From: Desulfamplus sp.
GTDB taxonomy: Bacteria > Desulfobacterota > Desulfobacteria > Desulfobacterales > Desulfobacteraceae
Direction of reading: 5' to 3'
NCBI GenBank assembly: GCA_015232465.1
Contig: JADFZO010000002.1
Coordinates: 1-64,000 of the forward strand
Length of the DNA: 64,000 nucleotides
Both the position numbers and the translations under genes were made by a program. Shown piece by piece: positions 9,076 to 19,600 of the stretch. Under the pieces are notes generated by a model. It made no database searches, was not told where the DNA came from, and worked only from the letters and a program-made list of their open reading frames with translations. How positions within the stretch are numbered: the first letter of the stretch is position 1; every line of letters starts with the position of its first letter.

Positions 9076-9663
9076 ATGAGACTTATTGTAACCGCAGATG
9101 TGCACGGAAGCTACTCAACATGGCTGACTCTAAAAGAGCTTCTTAATCCAGATGACTCTATCGCAGTTGCAGGAGACCTTTTTGGCACACGTTATCCCCG
9201 TTATGGTTATGCTGATTATCAGCCTGAAAAGATACTTGAAGAGCTATCTAAATTTTTTCACCCTTTTTACTTTGTTTATGGCAACTGTGATAGAGACTCT
9301 TTTTCTCCGGGTTATGTTGATACACTTAAATTTAGCTTCATGGATTGGAAAATATTTCTTCACCATGGAGATAGATATTTAAGGCAGATTCCACCTGATG
9401 TGCTATCTTCAGATGTCAATCTTGTCATACAGGGGCACACCCATGTTTTTGCACTTGAAGAGAAAATATGCCTTACACCAAGCAGTGAGAGCCACAAGCA
9501 AAATGGTGAGGGCAAAAAAATTATATCTCTTAACCCAGGCTCACTCTCTGACCCAAGAACCCCTTTTTACACCTATGCTGTTGTTGAGAGCAAAAAAATA
9601 GATATAATTGATATAAAAACAGCTATTTCGCTAAAATCAATTGAGATAAATCAAAGATTTTAA
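9076..9663 (+). CDS. YfcE/MJ0936-family metallophosphoesterase
   Basis: A 195-aa calcineurin-like phosphoesterase. The metal-binding motifs appear in order: TADVHG near residue 6, VAGDLFGTR near 31, YGNCDRD near 74, LHHGDR near 95, QGHTHVF near 118 and LNPGSLSDPR near 150. This order is that of the YfcE/MJ0936 group of small phosphodiesterases, which hydrolyse phosphodiester bonds using two metal ions; the physiological substrate is unknown. It follows the small conserved protein by 61 bp and precedes a secreted protein. Confidence 0.88.
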   Translation: MRLIVTADVHGSYSTWLTLKELLNPDDSIAVAGDLFGTRYPRYGYADYQPEKILEELSKFFHPFYFVYGNCDRDSFSPGYVDTLKFSFMDWKIFLHHGDRYLRQIPPDVLSSDVNLVIQGHTHVFALEEKICLTPSSESHKQNGEGKKIISLNPGSLSDPRTPFYTYAVVESKKIDIIDIKTAISLKSIEINQRF

Positions 9664-9706
9664 CTAAACCTATTTTTTAAAAACCTATAACTTTTTTGGA
9701 GAGACT

Positions 9707-11611
9707 ATGAAAAAAATAATCTTTACGCAGTTTGTAGCAGTTATGCTTCTTATAAATATTTTTGTTACAAACTCTTTTGCCATGACAGATGTTGGAGAGG
9801 CTATCAAAATTTTGCCAGAATCAACCGATTTTGTTATTAAATTCTCCTCTACTAAGAATTTCTACCAATACTTTTCAGTTACAGAAGAATCTATCTTTGG
9901 AGAGCCGATAGATGATCTAAACGAGATAAAAGACCTCTTAGGATTTAACCCTTTTAATTTAAAAGAGCTTGAAGAGAAAGGTATTGATGGCTCAAAGCCA
10001 TTTGGTATAGCTATCTCTGATTTTAAGATTATCCCAGATAAAGATGAACCAAACATGAATTTTATGATTCTGTTGCCTGTAAAAGATGTTGATAAAGCAG
10101 TTGCAGCGATTAAGGAGATTGTGGAGATCGATAATCCTGATGCCAATTTTACAAAACAAGGGGAGCTGTGGAGCTGGCAATTTGAAATTGCGACTAACGA
10201 GCCTGAGGACCTGGAAGATGAGGCATTAGGCAAAGATACATCAGAAGAAGATGCAACTCAACCTGATCAATCAACTCAAGCTCAAGCCCAAACTAAAGAG
10301 GCGAATGAGATAGAAACATCGACAGGTGATGCGACTCCACCAGTAGAGACACCTCCAATGGCTACCTACATGGTCAACAAAAATGGTTATCTAATAATCG
10401 GTGCAAATCCTAATGAAGATGCAAAAGTCTTTTTTGAACAGCTTGGCAAAGCTAAAACAAATCTTGCAGCATCGCCAATATTTACCAAAGTGGCTGATAA
10501 AGTAAATCCATCAAACGATATTTTTCTATATCTCAACTTAGGTAAGATATTTAACTCTAATCCTGAGGCAATAAAGTATCTATCTGATGCTGGTTCATCT
10601 TCTTCTAATGGCGATAAAAAGGGCAACTCTAAAGATGATAGCTATTTAAAGAGCCTTAACTATCTAAAAGATTATCAAGGCATGGGTCTTGGTGCTGATT
10701 TAAAATCACCTGATCTTAAAGCCAATTTTGTTGTTAATGTTGCTCCTGACTCTCCTCTTTTAAACATATTTAAAAGCGTAACTCCAAAAAGAGATACACT
10801 TTTAGGTCTTAAAGAGAATCCTCTTTTGCTGATTGGGGTTGTAGAGAATTTTCAGGCTTACTGGAAGATACTTAAAGAGGCTATTGATAGCGATAATGAG
10901 ATAAATAAAGAGTTTGCAACCATAAAGGCTCAATACGATATTGATGTAGAAAATGATATAATCAAAAATATTGGCAACAATATTGGTTTAGGGATTTATG
11001 ATGCGATGAGTATCAACATGGCAAATGTAAACACACTTGTAACCATAGAGTTTAAAGAGCCTGCAAAAGTGAAAGCTGCAATAGAAAAGGGGATTGCAAA
11101 ACTGTCGCCTGAAGAGCAAGCCATGATAAACAGAGTTCCAGTAAACGGCAGTGAGGTTTTTATGGTGCAAGCGGGTCCTGTGCAGGTATATTCAGGATTT
11201 ATAGGAGATGACTTTACAATTGCACTTGGAAAGCCGATGTTTGAAAAGGCGATGTCAGCAGAGTTAGAAAATGGCTTTATGAAATCAGTTACAGATAGTG
11301 CTTTAAAAAGCTCTTTTCAAAAAGATTTATCAATCTTCTTTTTTGATGTTGGAGAGGCTATGTATGCTCTTAAAAACTTTGCCCCAATGCTTATCTCTGT
11401 TGAGCCTCAAGCACAGATTATAACACAGCCTAAGTTTAAAGAGATAGTTGAGCCACTTGACTACATCTTATCAACATTTTCTGGAATAGAAGATGGCAAC
11501 TCAATGGTTGGTGAGCTAAAATTTAAGACCAAATTTAACAAACCATTTTTACAGGGTCTAAAAGATGTAATTGATCAAATTGATGCTCTTAGCAAAACAG
11601 CCCAAAAATAG
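9707..11611 (+). CDS. Secreted or periplasmic protein of unknown function
   Basis: A 634-aa protein with a clear Sec signal peptide: positively charged MKK, a hydrophobic stretch, and a likely cut after NSFA near residue 25. The mature part begins with MTDVGEAIKILPESTDFVIK and contains a low-complexity acidic and Gln/Thr-rich linker around residues 165-220. It alternates short strands and helices in a repeated pattern (KVADKVNPSNDIFLYLNLGK and later QKDLSIFFFDVGEAMYALKN), resembling DUF3352-type exported proteins, but I cannot assign a family with confidence. It ends 7 bp before motB on the other strand. Confidence 0.65.
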   Translation: MKKIIFTQFVAVMLLINIFVTNSFAMTDVGEAIKILPESTDFVIKFSSTKNFYQYFSVTEESIFGEPIDDLNEIKDLLGFNPFNLKELEEKGIDGSKPFGIAISDFKIIPDKDEPNMNFMILLPVKDVDKAVAAIKEIVEIDNPDANFTKQGELWSWQFEIATNEPEDLEDEALGKDTSEEDATQPDQSTQAQAQTKEANEIETSTGDATPPVETPPMATYMVNKNGYLIIGANPNEDAKVFFEQLGKAKTNLAASPIFTKVADKVNPSNDIFLYLNLGKIFNSNPEAIKYLSDAGSSSSNGDKKGNSKDDSYLKSLNYLKDYQGMGLGADLKSPDLKANFVVNVAPDSPLLNIFKSVTPKRDTLLGLKENPLLLIGVVENFQAYWKILKEAIDSDNEINKEFATIKAQYDIDVENDIIKNIGNNIGLGIYDAMSINMANVNTLVTIEFKEPAKVKAAIEKGIAKLSPEEQAMINRVPVNGSEVFMVQAGPVQVYSGFIGDDFTIALGKPMFEKAMSAELENGFMKSVTDSALKSSFQKDLSIFFFDVGEAMYALKNFAPMLISVEPQAQIITQPKFKEIVEPLDYILSTFSGIEDGNSMVGELKFKTKFNKPFLQGLKDVIDQIDALSKTAQK

Positions 11612-11618
11612 CCATCTC

Positions 11619-12353
11619 TTATTGATAAACATCTTTTTCAAGTACAAACTCAACCCTTCTGTTTTTAGCTCGATTTTCAGGAGAGCTGTTAGAGACAAGC
11701 GGTATTGTAGAGCCATAGCCTGTTGCAGTTAAACGCTCTGGCTCTACGCCGTTTTTAATAAGATATTTTAGCACCTCAGTTGCTCTTGCTGAGGATAGCT
11801 CCCAATTTGATCCATATTTTGATGTTGAAGATATTGGCTCATCGTCAGTATGCCCCTTTATATTCAAAATATAGTCAGGATACGCCCGCATAATATCCAA
11901 AAGTCTTAATAGCACTGGAATAAACCCCTTGTTTATCTCTGCTGAACTCTGCTCAAAAAGATAACTTCCATCAATCCTTATTATAATTTTTCCCATACGG
12001 ACAAATGTTGTAAGATCGTTATTATCGTTGTTCTGCGTTATAAATCTGTTGACATCTCTTATCAAAGAGTCCTGCCTTGATATTAAACCAGTTACCTCCT
12101 CAAGTGATATAAATTGATCCCTGTAATCTGGAAAATCAAACATATCAATATGTTGTGCAAAAAATGAGTTGTTCTCCATCTGACTTTTTATGGTTTGAAG
12201 TGCAGAGATAAATCGTGTCTGAATATTTGATGAGATGGAGTATAGAAGCACAAAAAAGACCAAAAGAAGAGTAACAAGGTCAGCATAAGTTACTAACCAG
12301 TCAAAATCATCATCATTATTTATAAGAGTGTCAGATATTTTTGTCTCTTTCAT
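11619..12353 (-). CDS. motB: Flagellar motor stator protein MotB
   Basis: A 244-aa MotB. The single transmembrane helix near residues 18-40 contains the essential proton- or sodium-binding aspartate in TYADLVTLLLVFFVLLY. The C-terminal OmpA-like peptidoglycan-binding domain is complete: INIKGHTDDEPIS-type segment (here LNIKGHTDDEPIS), SSARATEVLKYLI, ATGYGSTIPL and NRRVEFVLE. MotB anchors the stator ring to the cell wall. Its ATG overlaps the motA stop by one base (TAATG), indicating translational coupling. The pair supports flagellar motility, as expected of a magnetotactic cell. Confidence 0.93.
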   Translation of the reverse strand: MKETKISDTLINNDDDFDWLVTYADLVTLLLVFFVLLYSISSNIQTRFISALQTIKSQMENNSFFAQHIDMFDFPDYRDQFISLEEVTGLISRQDSLIRDVNRFITQNNDNNDLTTFVRMGKIIIRIDGSYLFEQSSAEINKGFIPVLLRLLDIMRAYPDYILNIKGHTDDEPISSTSKYGSNWELSSARATEVLKYLIKNGVEPERLTATGYGSTIPLVSNSSPENRAKNRRVEFVLEKDVYQ

Positions 12354-13153
12354 TATTTATCCCGTAAATTCATTTTTAAATCTGCTTTTAGATCAATTGA
12401 TGTAAGGGGTTTTCTTGAGCGTTCAGGTATAAAAGATGATAATTTCTCATAAACTGTTATAGGGTTGTTATTTTCAAGAATTGATATTGAACCCTCTAAC
12501 ATAATCTCAAGGTTGATAACCTCCATGATTGTTCTGGCTTTTAGTTTACCTGCAACTGGCAAAAAAAACATTGTTGATAAAAGAGAGCCGTAAAAGGTTG
12601 TAAGAAGGGCAACTGCCATTGAAGGTCCTATTGTTGATGGGTCTTGGAGTTTACTTAACATCTGAACAAGACCAATAAGTGTGCCAAGCATTCCAAATGC
12701 TGGGGAGTATAGCCCCATCTTTCTAAAGACATCTTGAACAATGTAGTGTCTCATCTTCAATGATTCAATCTCAGTTAAAAGGGCTGCACGTATAACATTT
12801 TCAGGAGAGCCATCAGCAATAAGCCCACACGCTTTTTTAAGAAAACCAGACTTTGTCTCAATCTTTCCAAGTTCAAAAAGCCCCTGTCTTCTGCTGATGT
12901 AGGAGAGTCTAATCATGGTTGCAACTGCATCGTTTGGCTCCTCTTTATCTTTTGAAAAGACAAAATATGCAGCTTTAAATGCAGCGTACACATCTTTGAA
13001 CTGAAATGTTAAAAATGTTGTAGCAACTGTTCCGCCCCCTACAATCATCATACTTGGAATGTTGATAAAGTTGTGAATATCGCCCCCAATAAAGATTGCA
13101 CTCACAATGAGCGAAATTCCAGAAATAATACCAAGCAAAGATGCAATATCCAT
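12353..13153 (-). CDS. motA: Flagellar motor stator protein MotA/PomA
   Basis: A 266-aa stator subunit with four membrane helices. The first helix lies at the start (LLGIISGISLIVSAIFIGG), the second near MMIVGGGTVATTFLTF, and the last two around FGMLGTLIGLVQML and VALLTTFYGSLLSTMFFLP. The short cytosolic loop and the LGTLIGLV motif resemble PomA/MotP more than enterobacterial MotA. A cytosolic charged segment between helices 2 and 3 contacts FliG. It is translationally coupled to motB. Confidence 0.92.
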   Translation of the reverse strand: MDIASLLGIISGISLIVSAIFIGGDIHNFINIPSMMIVGGGTVATTFLTFQFKDVYAAFKAAYFVFSKDKEEPNDAVATMIRLSYISRRQGLFELGKIETKSGFLKKACGLIADGSPENVIRAALLTEIESLKMRHYIVQDVFRKMGLYSPAFGMLGTLIGLVQMLSKLQDPSTIGPSMAVALLTTFYGSLLSTMFFLPVAGKLKARTIMEVINLEIMLEGSISILENNNPITVYEKLSSFIPERSRKPLTSIDLKADLKMNLRDK

Positions 13154-13212
13154 AATTTAGCTTTTTGTTCTCTTTAAAATATTACCATTGATTTTTAGAT
13201 GTGAGAGTAAAG

Positions 13213-13255
13213 AATAAAAAAAAGAAGCATAAGAGTCAATCCCCTATGCTTCTTT
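13213..13255 (-). terminator. Rho-independent terminator of the corrinoid methyltransferase operon
   Basis: AAAGAAGCATA at 13221-13231 pairs with TATGCTTCTTT at 13245-13255 (11 bp, loop 13). On the minus strand the stem runs directly into a long T-run (the A stretch at 13215-13223). It follows the minus-strand methyltransferase gene and precedes motA. Confidence 0.85.
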
Positions 13256-13284
13256 AATATTGTTGTCTATGCAATTTTTTAATG

Positions 13285-14085
13285 TTAGCTCTCTATAACT
13301 CCAGCTCGAACCCCTTTTAGATACCTTCCGCAGAAGTTATCATTGCCAAGCAGCATATCAGCAGTCTTAATTGTTGCCATTATCTTTTGATCAAGTGGAT
13401 CAATAATGGCAGAGTCCATACCAGCAGCCATCATCAAAGCAACAAAAGTTCGATTGATAATCTTTCTTTGGGGAAGACCATAGGAGATATTTGAAAGTCC
13501 TCCTGATATGTGAACATCACTAAATTGTGCCTTTATAGCCCTTACAGCATCAAGCACCATAACACCCTTTTTGCTATCTGTGCTTATTGGCTGAACAAGG
13601 GGGTCAATGTAAATATTTTCTGTTTTTATGTTGATTTTGTTTAGCTCTTCAACCAGCTTAACAGCCCTTTTAACAATATCGTCAGATGATGATGGCATAC
13701 CAGAGTCGTCCATGCAAAGTGCAATAACTTTACAATCTTTGCCATTCAAAAATGGTATCATTGCATCAAATCGCTCTTTTTCAAGGCTGATAGAGTTGAT
13801 CATTGGGGTCTTTGCAACTATTTGAAATGCCATCTCAAGCACAGCAGGGTCAGGGCTATCAAGACAGAGCGGAACAGTTGCAATAGGCTGGATAGTATTA
13901 ATTAGCCACCTCATATCCTCAAATTCGTGTCCAATACGAGCACCAGCATTAACATCAATAAAGTGAGCACCAGCATCTTGCTGTTTTTTAACATCATCTA
14001 TAATATAATCAGCATCTCTGTCAGCAACCGCAGCTTGAACAGCCTTTCTTGATGTATTTATTCTTTCGCCAATTACCTCAAACAT
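13285..14085 (-). CDS. Methyltetrahydrofolate:corrinoid methyltransferase (pterin-binding, MtgA/AcsE type)
   Basis: This 266-aa protein has the pterin-binding TIM-barrel pattern shared by dihydropteroate synthase and MeTr enzymes: VIGERINTS at the N-terminus, GAHFIDVNAGAR near residue 38, VPLCLDSPDP, YIDPLVQPIS near 155 and the diagnostic GGLSNISYGLPQR near 200. The last motif points to a methyltransferase moving methyl groups between a corrinoid protein and tetrahydrofolate, rather than to folate biosynthesis. It lies 36 bp downstream of the corrinoid protein gene, and the two form an operon. No substrate-specific MttB/MtgB-type partner is in the window. Confidence 0.88.
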   Translation of the reverse strand: MFEVIGERINTSRKAVQAAVADRDADYIIDDVKKQQDAGAHFIDVNAGARIGHEFEDMRWLINTIQPIATVPLCLDSPDPAVLEMAFQIVAKTPMINSISLEKERFDAMIPFLNGKDCKVIALCMDDSGMPSSSDDIVKRAVKLVEELNKINIKTENIYIDPLVQPISTDSKKGVMVLDAVRAIKAQFSDVHISGGLSNISYGLPQRKIINRTFVALMMAAGMDSAIIDPLDQKIMATIKTADMLLGNDNFCGRYLKGVRAGVIES

Positions 14086-14121
14086 TTAATGAAGCCTCCT
14101 TAAAATTAACAGCAAAAAAAA

Positions 14122-14754
14122 TTAGTTCAAAAGAGATTTTGCAAGTTTTGAAGCTGAACCAGCATCAGGAGCAAAGCCATCAGCACCAATCTCGTCAGAA
14201 AATGCCTGAGTTACAGGGGCACCGCCAACCATAATCTTTACCTTATCTCTAAGACCGCTCTCTTTGATTGCATCTATTGTCTTTTTCATCATTGGCATTG
14301 TTGTTGTCAAAAGTGCAGATAGGCAGACAATCTGAGCATTTGTCTCTTGAATCCTCTTTACAAACTCTTCAGGTGGAATATCAACCCCAATATTGTGAAC
14401 TGTCATTCCAGCACTCTCCATCATCATTGCAACAAGATTTTTGCCAATATCATGAAGATCACCCTTTACAGTTCCAATAAGCACAGTGCCACTGCTTGCA
14501 GATTCCCCCTCTTTTAAAAGAGGTTTAAGAATCTTTACACAACTTCCCATTGCCTGAGCTGCCATCAGAACTTCAGGAATAAACATATCGCCGCTCTCCA
14601 TCTTTTCGCCAACAATATCCATGCCAGCAATAAGACCCTTATTTAGAATATCAAATGCAGGTACATTTTCTGTTAAAGCGGCATTCACAAGCTGCACAAC
14701 CTTGTCCTCATCACATGCAATCAATGCTTCTGTCATTGCGTTAAAATCTGCCAT
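14122..14754 (-). CDS. Corrinoid (B12-binding) protein of a methyltransferase system
   Basis: A 210-aa MtbC/MtgC-like protein. An N-terminal helical cap (about residues 1-85, with GEKMESGDMFIPEVLMAAQA) precedes a Rossmann B12-binding domain. The cobalt-ligating histidine is in GDLHDIGKNLVAMMMES near residue 103, and GVDIPPEEFV plus MVGGAPVTQAFSDEIGAD complete the fold. Such proteins receive a methyl group from a substrate-specific methyltransferase and pass it to the MeTr encoded next door. ADLTs such as betaine, methylamines or aromatic methyl ethers are possible methyl sources, but none is proven here. Confidence 0.92.
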   Translation of the reverse strand: MADFNAMTEALIACDEDKVVQLVNAALTENVPAFDILNKGLIAGMDIVGEKMESGDMFIPEVLMAAQAMGSCVKILKPLLKEGESASSGTVLIGTVKGDLHDIGKNLVAMMMESAGMTVHNIGVDIPPEEFVKRIQETNAQIVCLSALLTTTMPMMKKTIDAIKESGLRDKVKIMVGGAPVTQAFSDEIGADGFAPDAGSASKLAKSLLN

Positions 14755-15112
14755 TACTCTTTTCTCCTTGCTGAATCACATTTAATAAATTATTGTCTGT
14801 TTTTTCCTGATGGCTTCATCTTTTTTTCTTTATATACGCTGTTTCACGGTTGGCGACAAGTCTTTTTGCAATTTTTTTTTACAGATTACCCCGCATGATG
14901 TAACCTTTTACATATCTATTGGGTAGTGAGATAGCCACTATTTATAGTGGTTTACGCCCCCACAGATGCTATTTTTTTATAAAATTTGCATCTGATATAT
15001 CTCATTGAATTAAAATGTGTCATGCTAAAAACTATAATGCCGACATAATTCATTACATCGGCATTATAGAGAGTATAGATTTTTGGAGATATTTAAGCAA
15101 TTTGAAACTTTA
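14755..15112. other. Intergenic region between the corrinoid operon and glnT, 358 bp
   Basis: This AT-rich spacer holds the promoter of the corrinoid operon (minus strand) and the 3' end of the nitrogen operon. Besides the terminator at 15026-15069 there is a second hairpin, CAGATGC at 14963-14969 with GCATCTG at 14988-14994, around a T-rich loop. A GTAGTGAGATAGCCACTA stretch near 14925 has partial dyad symmetry. I see no cobalamin riboswitch and no gene-like frame. Confidence 0.5.
15026..15069 (-). terminator. Rho-independent terminator of the amt-glt-glnT operon
   Basis: CTATAATGCCGA at 15032-15043 pairs perfectly with TCGGCATTATAG at 15058-15069, loop of 14 bases. On the minus strand the stem is followed by TTTTT. 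It sits about 45 bp past the glnT stop codon and is a strong candidate for ending the operon. Confidence 0.88.
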
Positions 15113-16567
15113 TCAAAGCAGAGTCAAAGAGCGTTTCACCTCCCACGGCGTTACATGCTTCATAAATGCACCCCACTCTGCTTTTTTAAGACGTATATAC
15201 TCATCAGCAATTGGACCTAAACCCGCTTTTATAACCTCGTCAGACTCAAGAGCCTCAATAGCCTCCATAAGATTTTGTGGCAGAAGGATCATTCCCATCT
15301 CTTTTCGCTCTTTTACAGAAAAGTTCCAAATATTTTTGCCCATAATTGCATCACCCGGATCTATCTTGTTTTTTATGCCGTCCATGCCAGCAGCAATATT
15401 GACAGCAAGCAGAAGATATGGATTAACCATAGCAGATGGTGATCTATCCTCAACTCTGTTGGAGTCTGGGCACCTAAAGAGCTGGGTTCTGTTGTTGTCT
15501 CCATAAGATGCAAATGATGGTGTCCATGTGTAACCAGATGCTGAAGAGTAAACAAATTCACCACTCTGGATACGACGATAGCAGTTTATGTTTGGCGATG
15601 ATATTGCTGTAATTGCCCGAATATGTTTTAAAAGTCCGCCAATATAGTAGATGGCTGTTTTTGATAACCCAAGCCCTTTCCAATCCTTTTCGGTTGATGG
15701 TAGTGGAAAGGCATTTTTTCCAGTTATGGCATCTGCAATGTGAAAGTGCAGATGCGCACCTGAGCCTGTCATGTTTTCAAATGGCTTTGCCATAAATGTT
15801 GCAATAGCACCATATTTTTGGGCAATCTGACCGCTCATCATACGAAAATGGACAAGTCGATCAGATGCGTGAACTGCATTTGTCCAATCAAAATTGATCT
15901 CATATTGACCATTGGCATCTTCGTGATCGCTCTGATATATCCCAAAACCCATCTGGTTGCCGTAACGCATTATATCTTGAAGATAATCCATGCTCTGACA
16001 CATTCCTTTAAAATCGTAGCAAGGCTTTGGCTGAATATCAATTGCAAGCGGATCCCACGGCTTGATGTTGCCTTTATCATCATAGGTTACAAGAAAATGT
16101 TCAGGCTCAAATCCACCATTAAGGGTGTAGCCAAAACTATCAGCCATAAGATTTAACATGCGTTTTAAGTTGTTGCGTGGGCAAAAGGGCCAAATCTCTC
16201 CATCAACATAGAGATCACAGCTTGCAAGAGCAACATTTGGCTGCCAAGGAAGCTGCTTATAGGTTGTTATATCTGTCCTTGCCATAAGATCGTGGCTCTC
16301 AGGACCCATTCCCATTCCCCAAACAGCCCCGCCAGCAAAGCCAGCACCCTTTTCAACAAGGTCGTAAAAGCTATCAAGCGGCACCTGTTTGACCCTTGGA
16401 GAGCCATGAATATCAACAAATTGAGCCAATATAAACTCAACTTTTTGCCCCTTTAAAGTCTCAAAAACCTTATCTTTACTGCTTTCTGCTATTACTCTGT
16501 TGGCATCTGCTATATCTTTTATATCATCTTCTTTAATATGCGATTTCATTACTGCTATGGCTGTCAT
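15113..16567 (-). CDS. glnT: Glutamine synthetase, GlnT type (possibly gamma-glutamylmethylamide synthetase-like)
   Basis: A 484-aa member of the glutamine synthetase family. It has the N-terminal beta-grasp with EFILAQFVDIHGSPRVKQVP, then the catalytic domain: GGFEPEHFLV (metal-ligand region), YQSDHEDANGQYEINF near residue 215, GSGAHLHFHIAD (ATP-site histidine) near 266, and NRTQLFRCPDSNRVEDRSPS near 360. The sequence follows the GlnT subfamily described in rhizobia, which also contains gamma-glutamylmethylamide synthetases. It makes glutamine (or a gamma-glutamylamide) from glutamate, ATP and ammonia or an amine. It is the last gene of the operon with amt and the glutamate-synthase-like genes. 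Confidence 0.87.
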   Translation of the reverse strand: MTAIAVMKSHIKEDDIKDIADANRVIAESSKDKVFETLKGQKVEFILAQFVDIHGSPRVKQVPLDSFYDLVEKGAGFAGGAVWGMGMGPESHDLMARTDITTYKQLPWQPNVALASCDLYVDGEIWPFCPRNNLKRMLNLMADSFGYTLNGGFEPEHFLVTYDDKGNIKPWDPLAIDIQPKPCYDFKGMCQSMDYLQDIMRYGNQMGFGIYQSDHEDANGQYEINFDWTNAVHASDRLVHFRMMSGQIAQKYGAIATFMAKPFENMTGSGAHLHFHIADAITGKNAFPLPSTEKDWKGLGLSKTAIYYIGGLLKHIRAITAISSPNINCYRRIQSGEFVYSSASGYTWTPSFASYGDNNRTQLFRCPDSNRVEDRSPSAMVNPYLLLAVNIAAGMDGIKNKIDPGDAIMGKNIWNFSVKERKEMGMILLPQNLMEAIEALESDEVIKAGLGPIADEYIRLKKAEWGAFMKHVTPWEVKRSLTLL

Positions 16568-16612
16568 GGCTATATTTTCCTTATATTTAAGATATTTATT
16601 TAGATTTCTTTA

Positions 16613-19600
16613 CTAAAATCTTTGACGTTTTACAGCACCTGATGTCAACGATAAGCCCAATGCTTCAGATGTTGCGATAGATATTGCTCTCATATCCTCT
16701 GGCTCAAGGTTGTGGACATTTGTCTTACCCGCACACCTTGCAATTATTGCAGCCTCTTGAGCACTCCCTTTAATCCAGTTGACAGCAGCATTGTAGAGAC
16801 TCTCTTCATCTAAACTCTGGTTAGAGTCAGTTAAAAATTCGATAGTGTTACCATTAACGGTGCCACCTAAGGCAATTGCCATTGCAACTCCAAAGATAGC
16901 GGCGTTACAGTTCAATGCCAATGATTTTGCAACATCAGTCCCAGATCGAAGCCCTCCAAAATTGATAAGGCATATCTCCTCTTCCATGTTCATAGAGCGA
17001 AGTCTAAAAATTGCATCACGAATAACTGTAAGATCAAAGTTGCTCTTTAGCTCAACCCAAGGCTTTGTTATTCCAGATGTTGTATCTATCAGCAAAATAT
17101 CAAAACCCTTATTTAGAGCATGTGGCAACACTGTGGGCAAAGTTTTTGAATCAGCACACAATCCAAGCAATTGATTGCTGTGTAACCTCTTAGGATTTTG
17201 TAAATTAACCTCTTTGCAGATACCATTTTTATCAGCACAGATAGAACCTGTCATATCATTTGAATTTGTCATGTAGATCAGAGCATCAGCCTCGACAGAT
17301 GGCGTATCTTCAGCCATAACAAGTTGAAACCAGACAGATTTTCTACCACTTTTAATCTCATTTTTATCCACAAGCGGTAACCTTCCAACATAGCCACACC
17401 CGCAAGTTGCAACTGCTCGGGCAAGGGCACGCTTAATGTGAGCTGGTGCTGTATCAAAGCCTGTAAATAAAAATGGTTGCTCTATCTCAACAGCAGGAGA
17501 TGCCGAAAAAGATTGGTTAGCTCTTTTTATTTGCGTGATCTCAACTTGTCGTGTAATTTTTGTCTTTGTGCTACAATCTTCTCTGTATGGGTCAATAACC
17601 AAACGGGTCAAAGCTGCTGATAAAAATACAACATCGTCAAGATGGGCTGGTCTATCAGGCAAAAATGGGTTATCTCTTGATTGCAGTGCTCTATCTAAAA
17701 TGTGATATTGAGATTGAATATCATCTGCTGCTGTTCTGCTCATGCGTCTTATGATGTCGCGTGAGCTTTTTGGAAAATTTGCTGATCCAGTCTCACTATC
17801 TTTTGAGGAGTCAGCCATTGAATCTGATGAGTTTGATAATTTTTTCCCCCTATTTTTATTTGAAAACTCTTTATATTCAGGCTTATATGGAAGGCGAGTC
17901 AATGCTGCTGCCTCTGGGGTTAGTGCAACTAAATCATCTTTAGAAAGCTCATGCACTTTTGAGTGCCCTAAAGCTGATGTTATTGCTGCAAGCTGCCATC
18001 TAAAAGACTCTAAATAGAGGTGCATATTAATTGCCTCTCTATCAATATCAAACCTATCAACAAGCTCTGGAGTCTGAGTCGTAAGACCAACAGGGCATTT
18101 GCCAGAGCTGCACTGCATACAGCCCGTGCAACCAGCAGCAATCAACATTGAAGTTCCAATGCCAACAGCAGTAGCCCCAAGTGCGATAGATTTTGCAGCA
18201 TCAACCCCGCTTTGAATCCCCCCCATAAGTACAATTGGCAATTTTCCACCAGCATCAATCTCATCAAGACCATCAATTGCCTCCATCAAAGCAGAGATTG
18301 TAGGAATGCCTACATACTCAATAACCTCACTGCTTCCAGCACCAGTTCCACCCTGAAGCCCATCAAGTTCGACAAAATCGATCCCATCTTTATAGGCGAT
18401 CTTTATGTCATCACGAGTTCTTCCACCACCAAGTTTAAGGCTCACGGGCAGCCTCCAGCCAACAGCTTCACGAAGTTCAAGCACCTTCATAATAAGATCG
18501 TCCCCGCCAAGAATATCAGGGTGTCTCGAGGGGGAGCGAAGGTCCATTCCATGCGGAATGCCACGCATCTCGGCAATCTCTTTTGTAAGTTTTGCTGCCA
18601 TAAGCTGCCCCCCAAGCCCTGGCTTTGCACCTTGTGAGATGTAAAGCTCAAGAGCATCAGATCGCCTCATATCGTGAATATTCCAGCCAAGTCTGCCTGA
18701 TAGACACTGAGCAATAAGCTGCCTTGCCTCTGCCCGCTCAATTGAGTACATTCCACCTTCCCCAGTATTTTCGCAGATACCAGATAAGGTAGATGCAATC
18801 CCAAGAGCAACCTTGACCTTTGGGCTTAACGCCCCAAGACTCATTGGGGCTATCAAGAGAGGCATACTTAAATCAAGAGCCTTGCCCCCATTTCGAGAGC
18901 CTATAAATGTCCTCATCTCAACCTTACTGTTATTAACAGGGGCATTTAGGTCAAAAGAGATATCTTGCTTAAATGCAATATCATTAAAATTGGGAACATG
19001 ACGAGAAGTGCCATATCCGCGAACTCTGTATCGACCAATCTGACTTTTAACCCGTATATCCTCTTGAACTTTTTCGTTCCACCAACTGCTATTTGTTCCT
19101 GAAAATTTGGTAAATGGGATACGTTTAAGATTAGGCTCTGGTTTTCCGTAAGTTAAATCTTTTCCATCACAGACAACCTTTTGAAATTTGCCATTAAAAG
19201 AGATGCCAAAATTTCTCAAAAACTCATCAATAGATTTGAGATCACTATCAGATGGCTCAACCACAACTGCATCAGAACCTAATGATTGAATTGTACCACC
19301 AACGTAAATCTCTCCACTTGCCATGTTCTCCCCAACCTTTTCGCCAGAGTTTCCAAGTATGATTATCCTGCCTCCATACATCATATATCCAGCCATAAAA
19401 CTTGAGTTGCCAACACAGCACAAAGTCCCCTTTTTCATAACCTGACCAGCACGAGAGCCCATATTTCCCTTAATAACTATGTTGCCTCCTCGCAGAGCCT
19501 CACCAGCAATAGCTCCAGCATTTCCGCCCACAACTATTGTGCCAGAGAGCATGTTATCGCCTACACCCCAGCTCACATTATTTTTGACCTCAATATAGGG

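Noticed and set aside
14755..15112. Cobalamin riboswitch ahead of the corrinoid operon.
   Set aside because: No B12-box-like conserved core could be seen; only simple hairpins are present.
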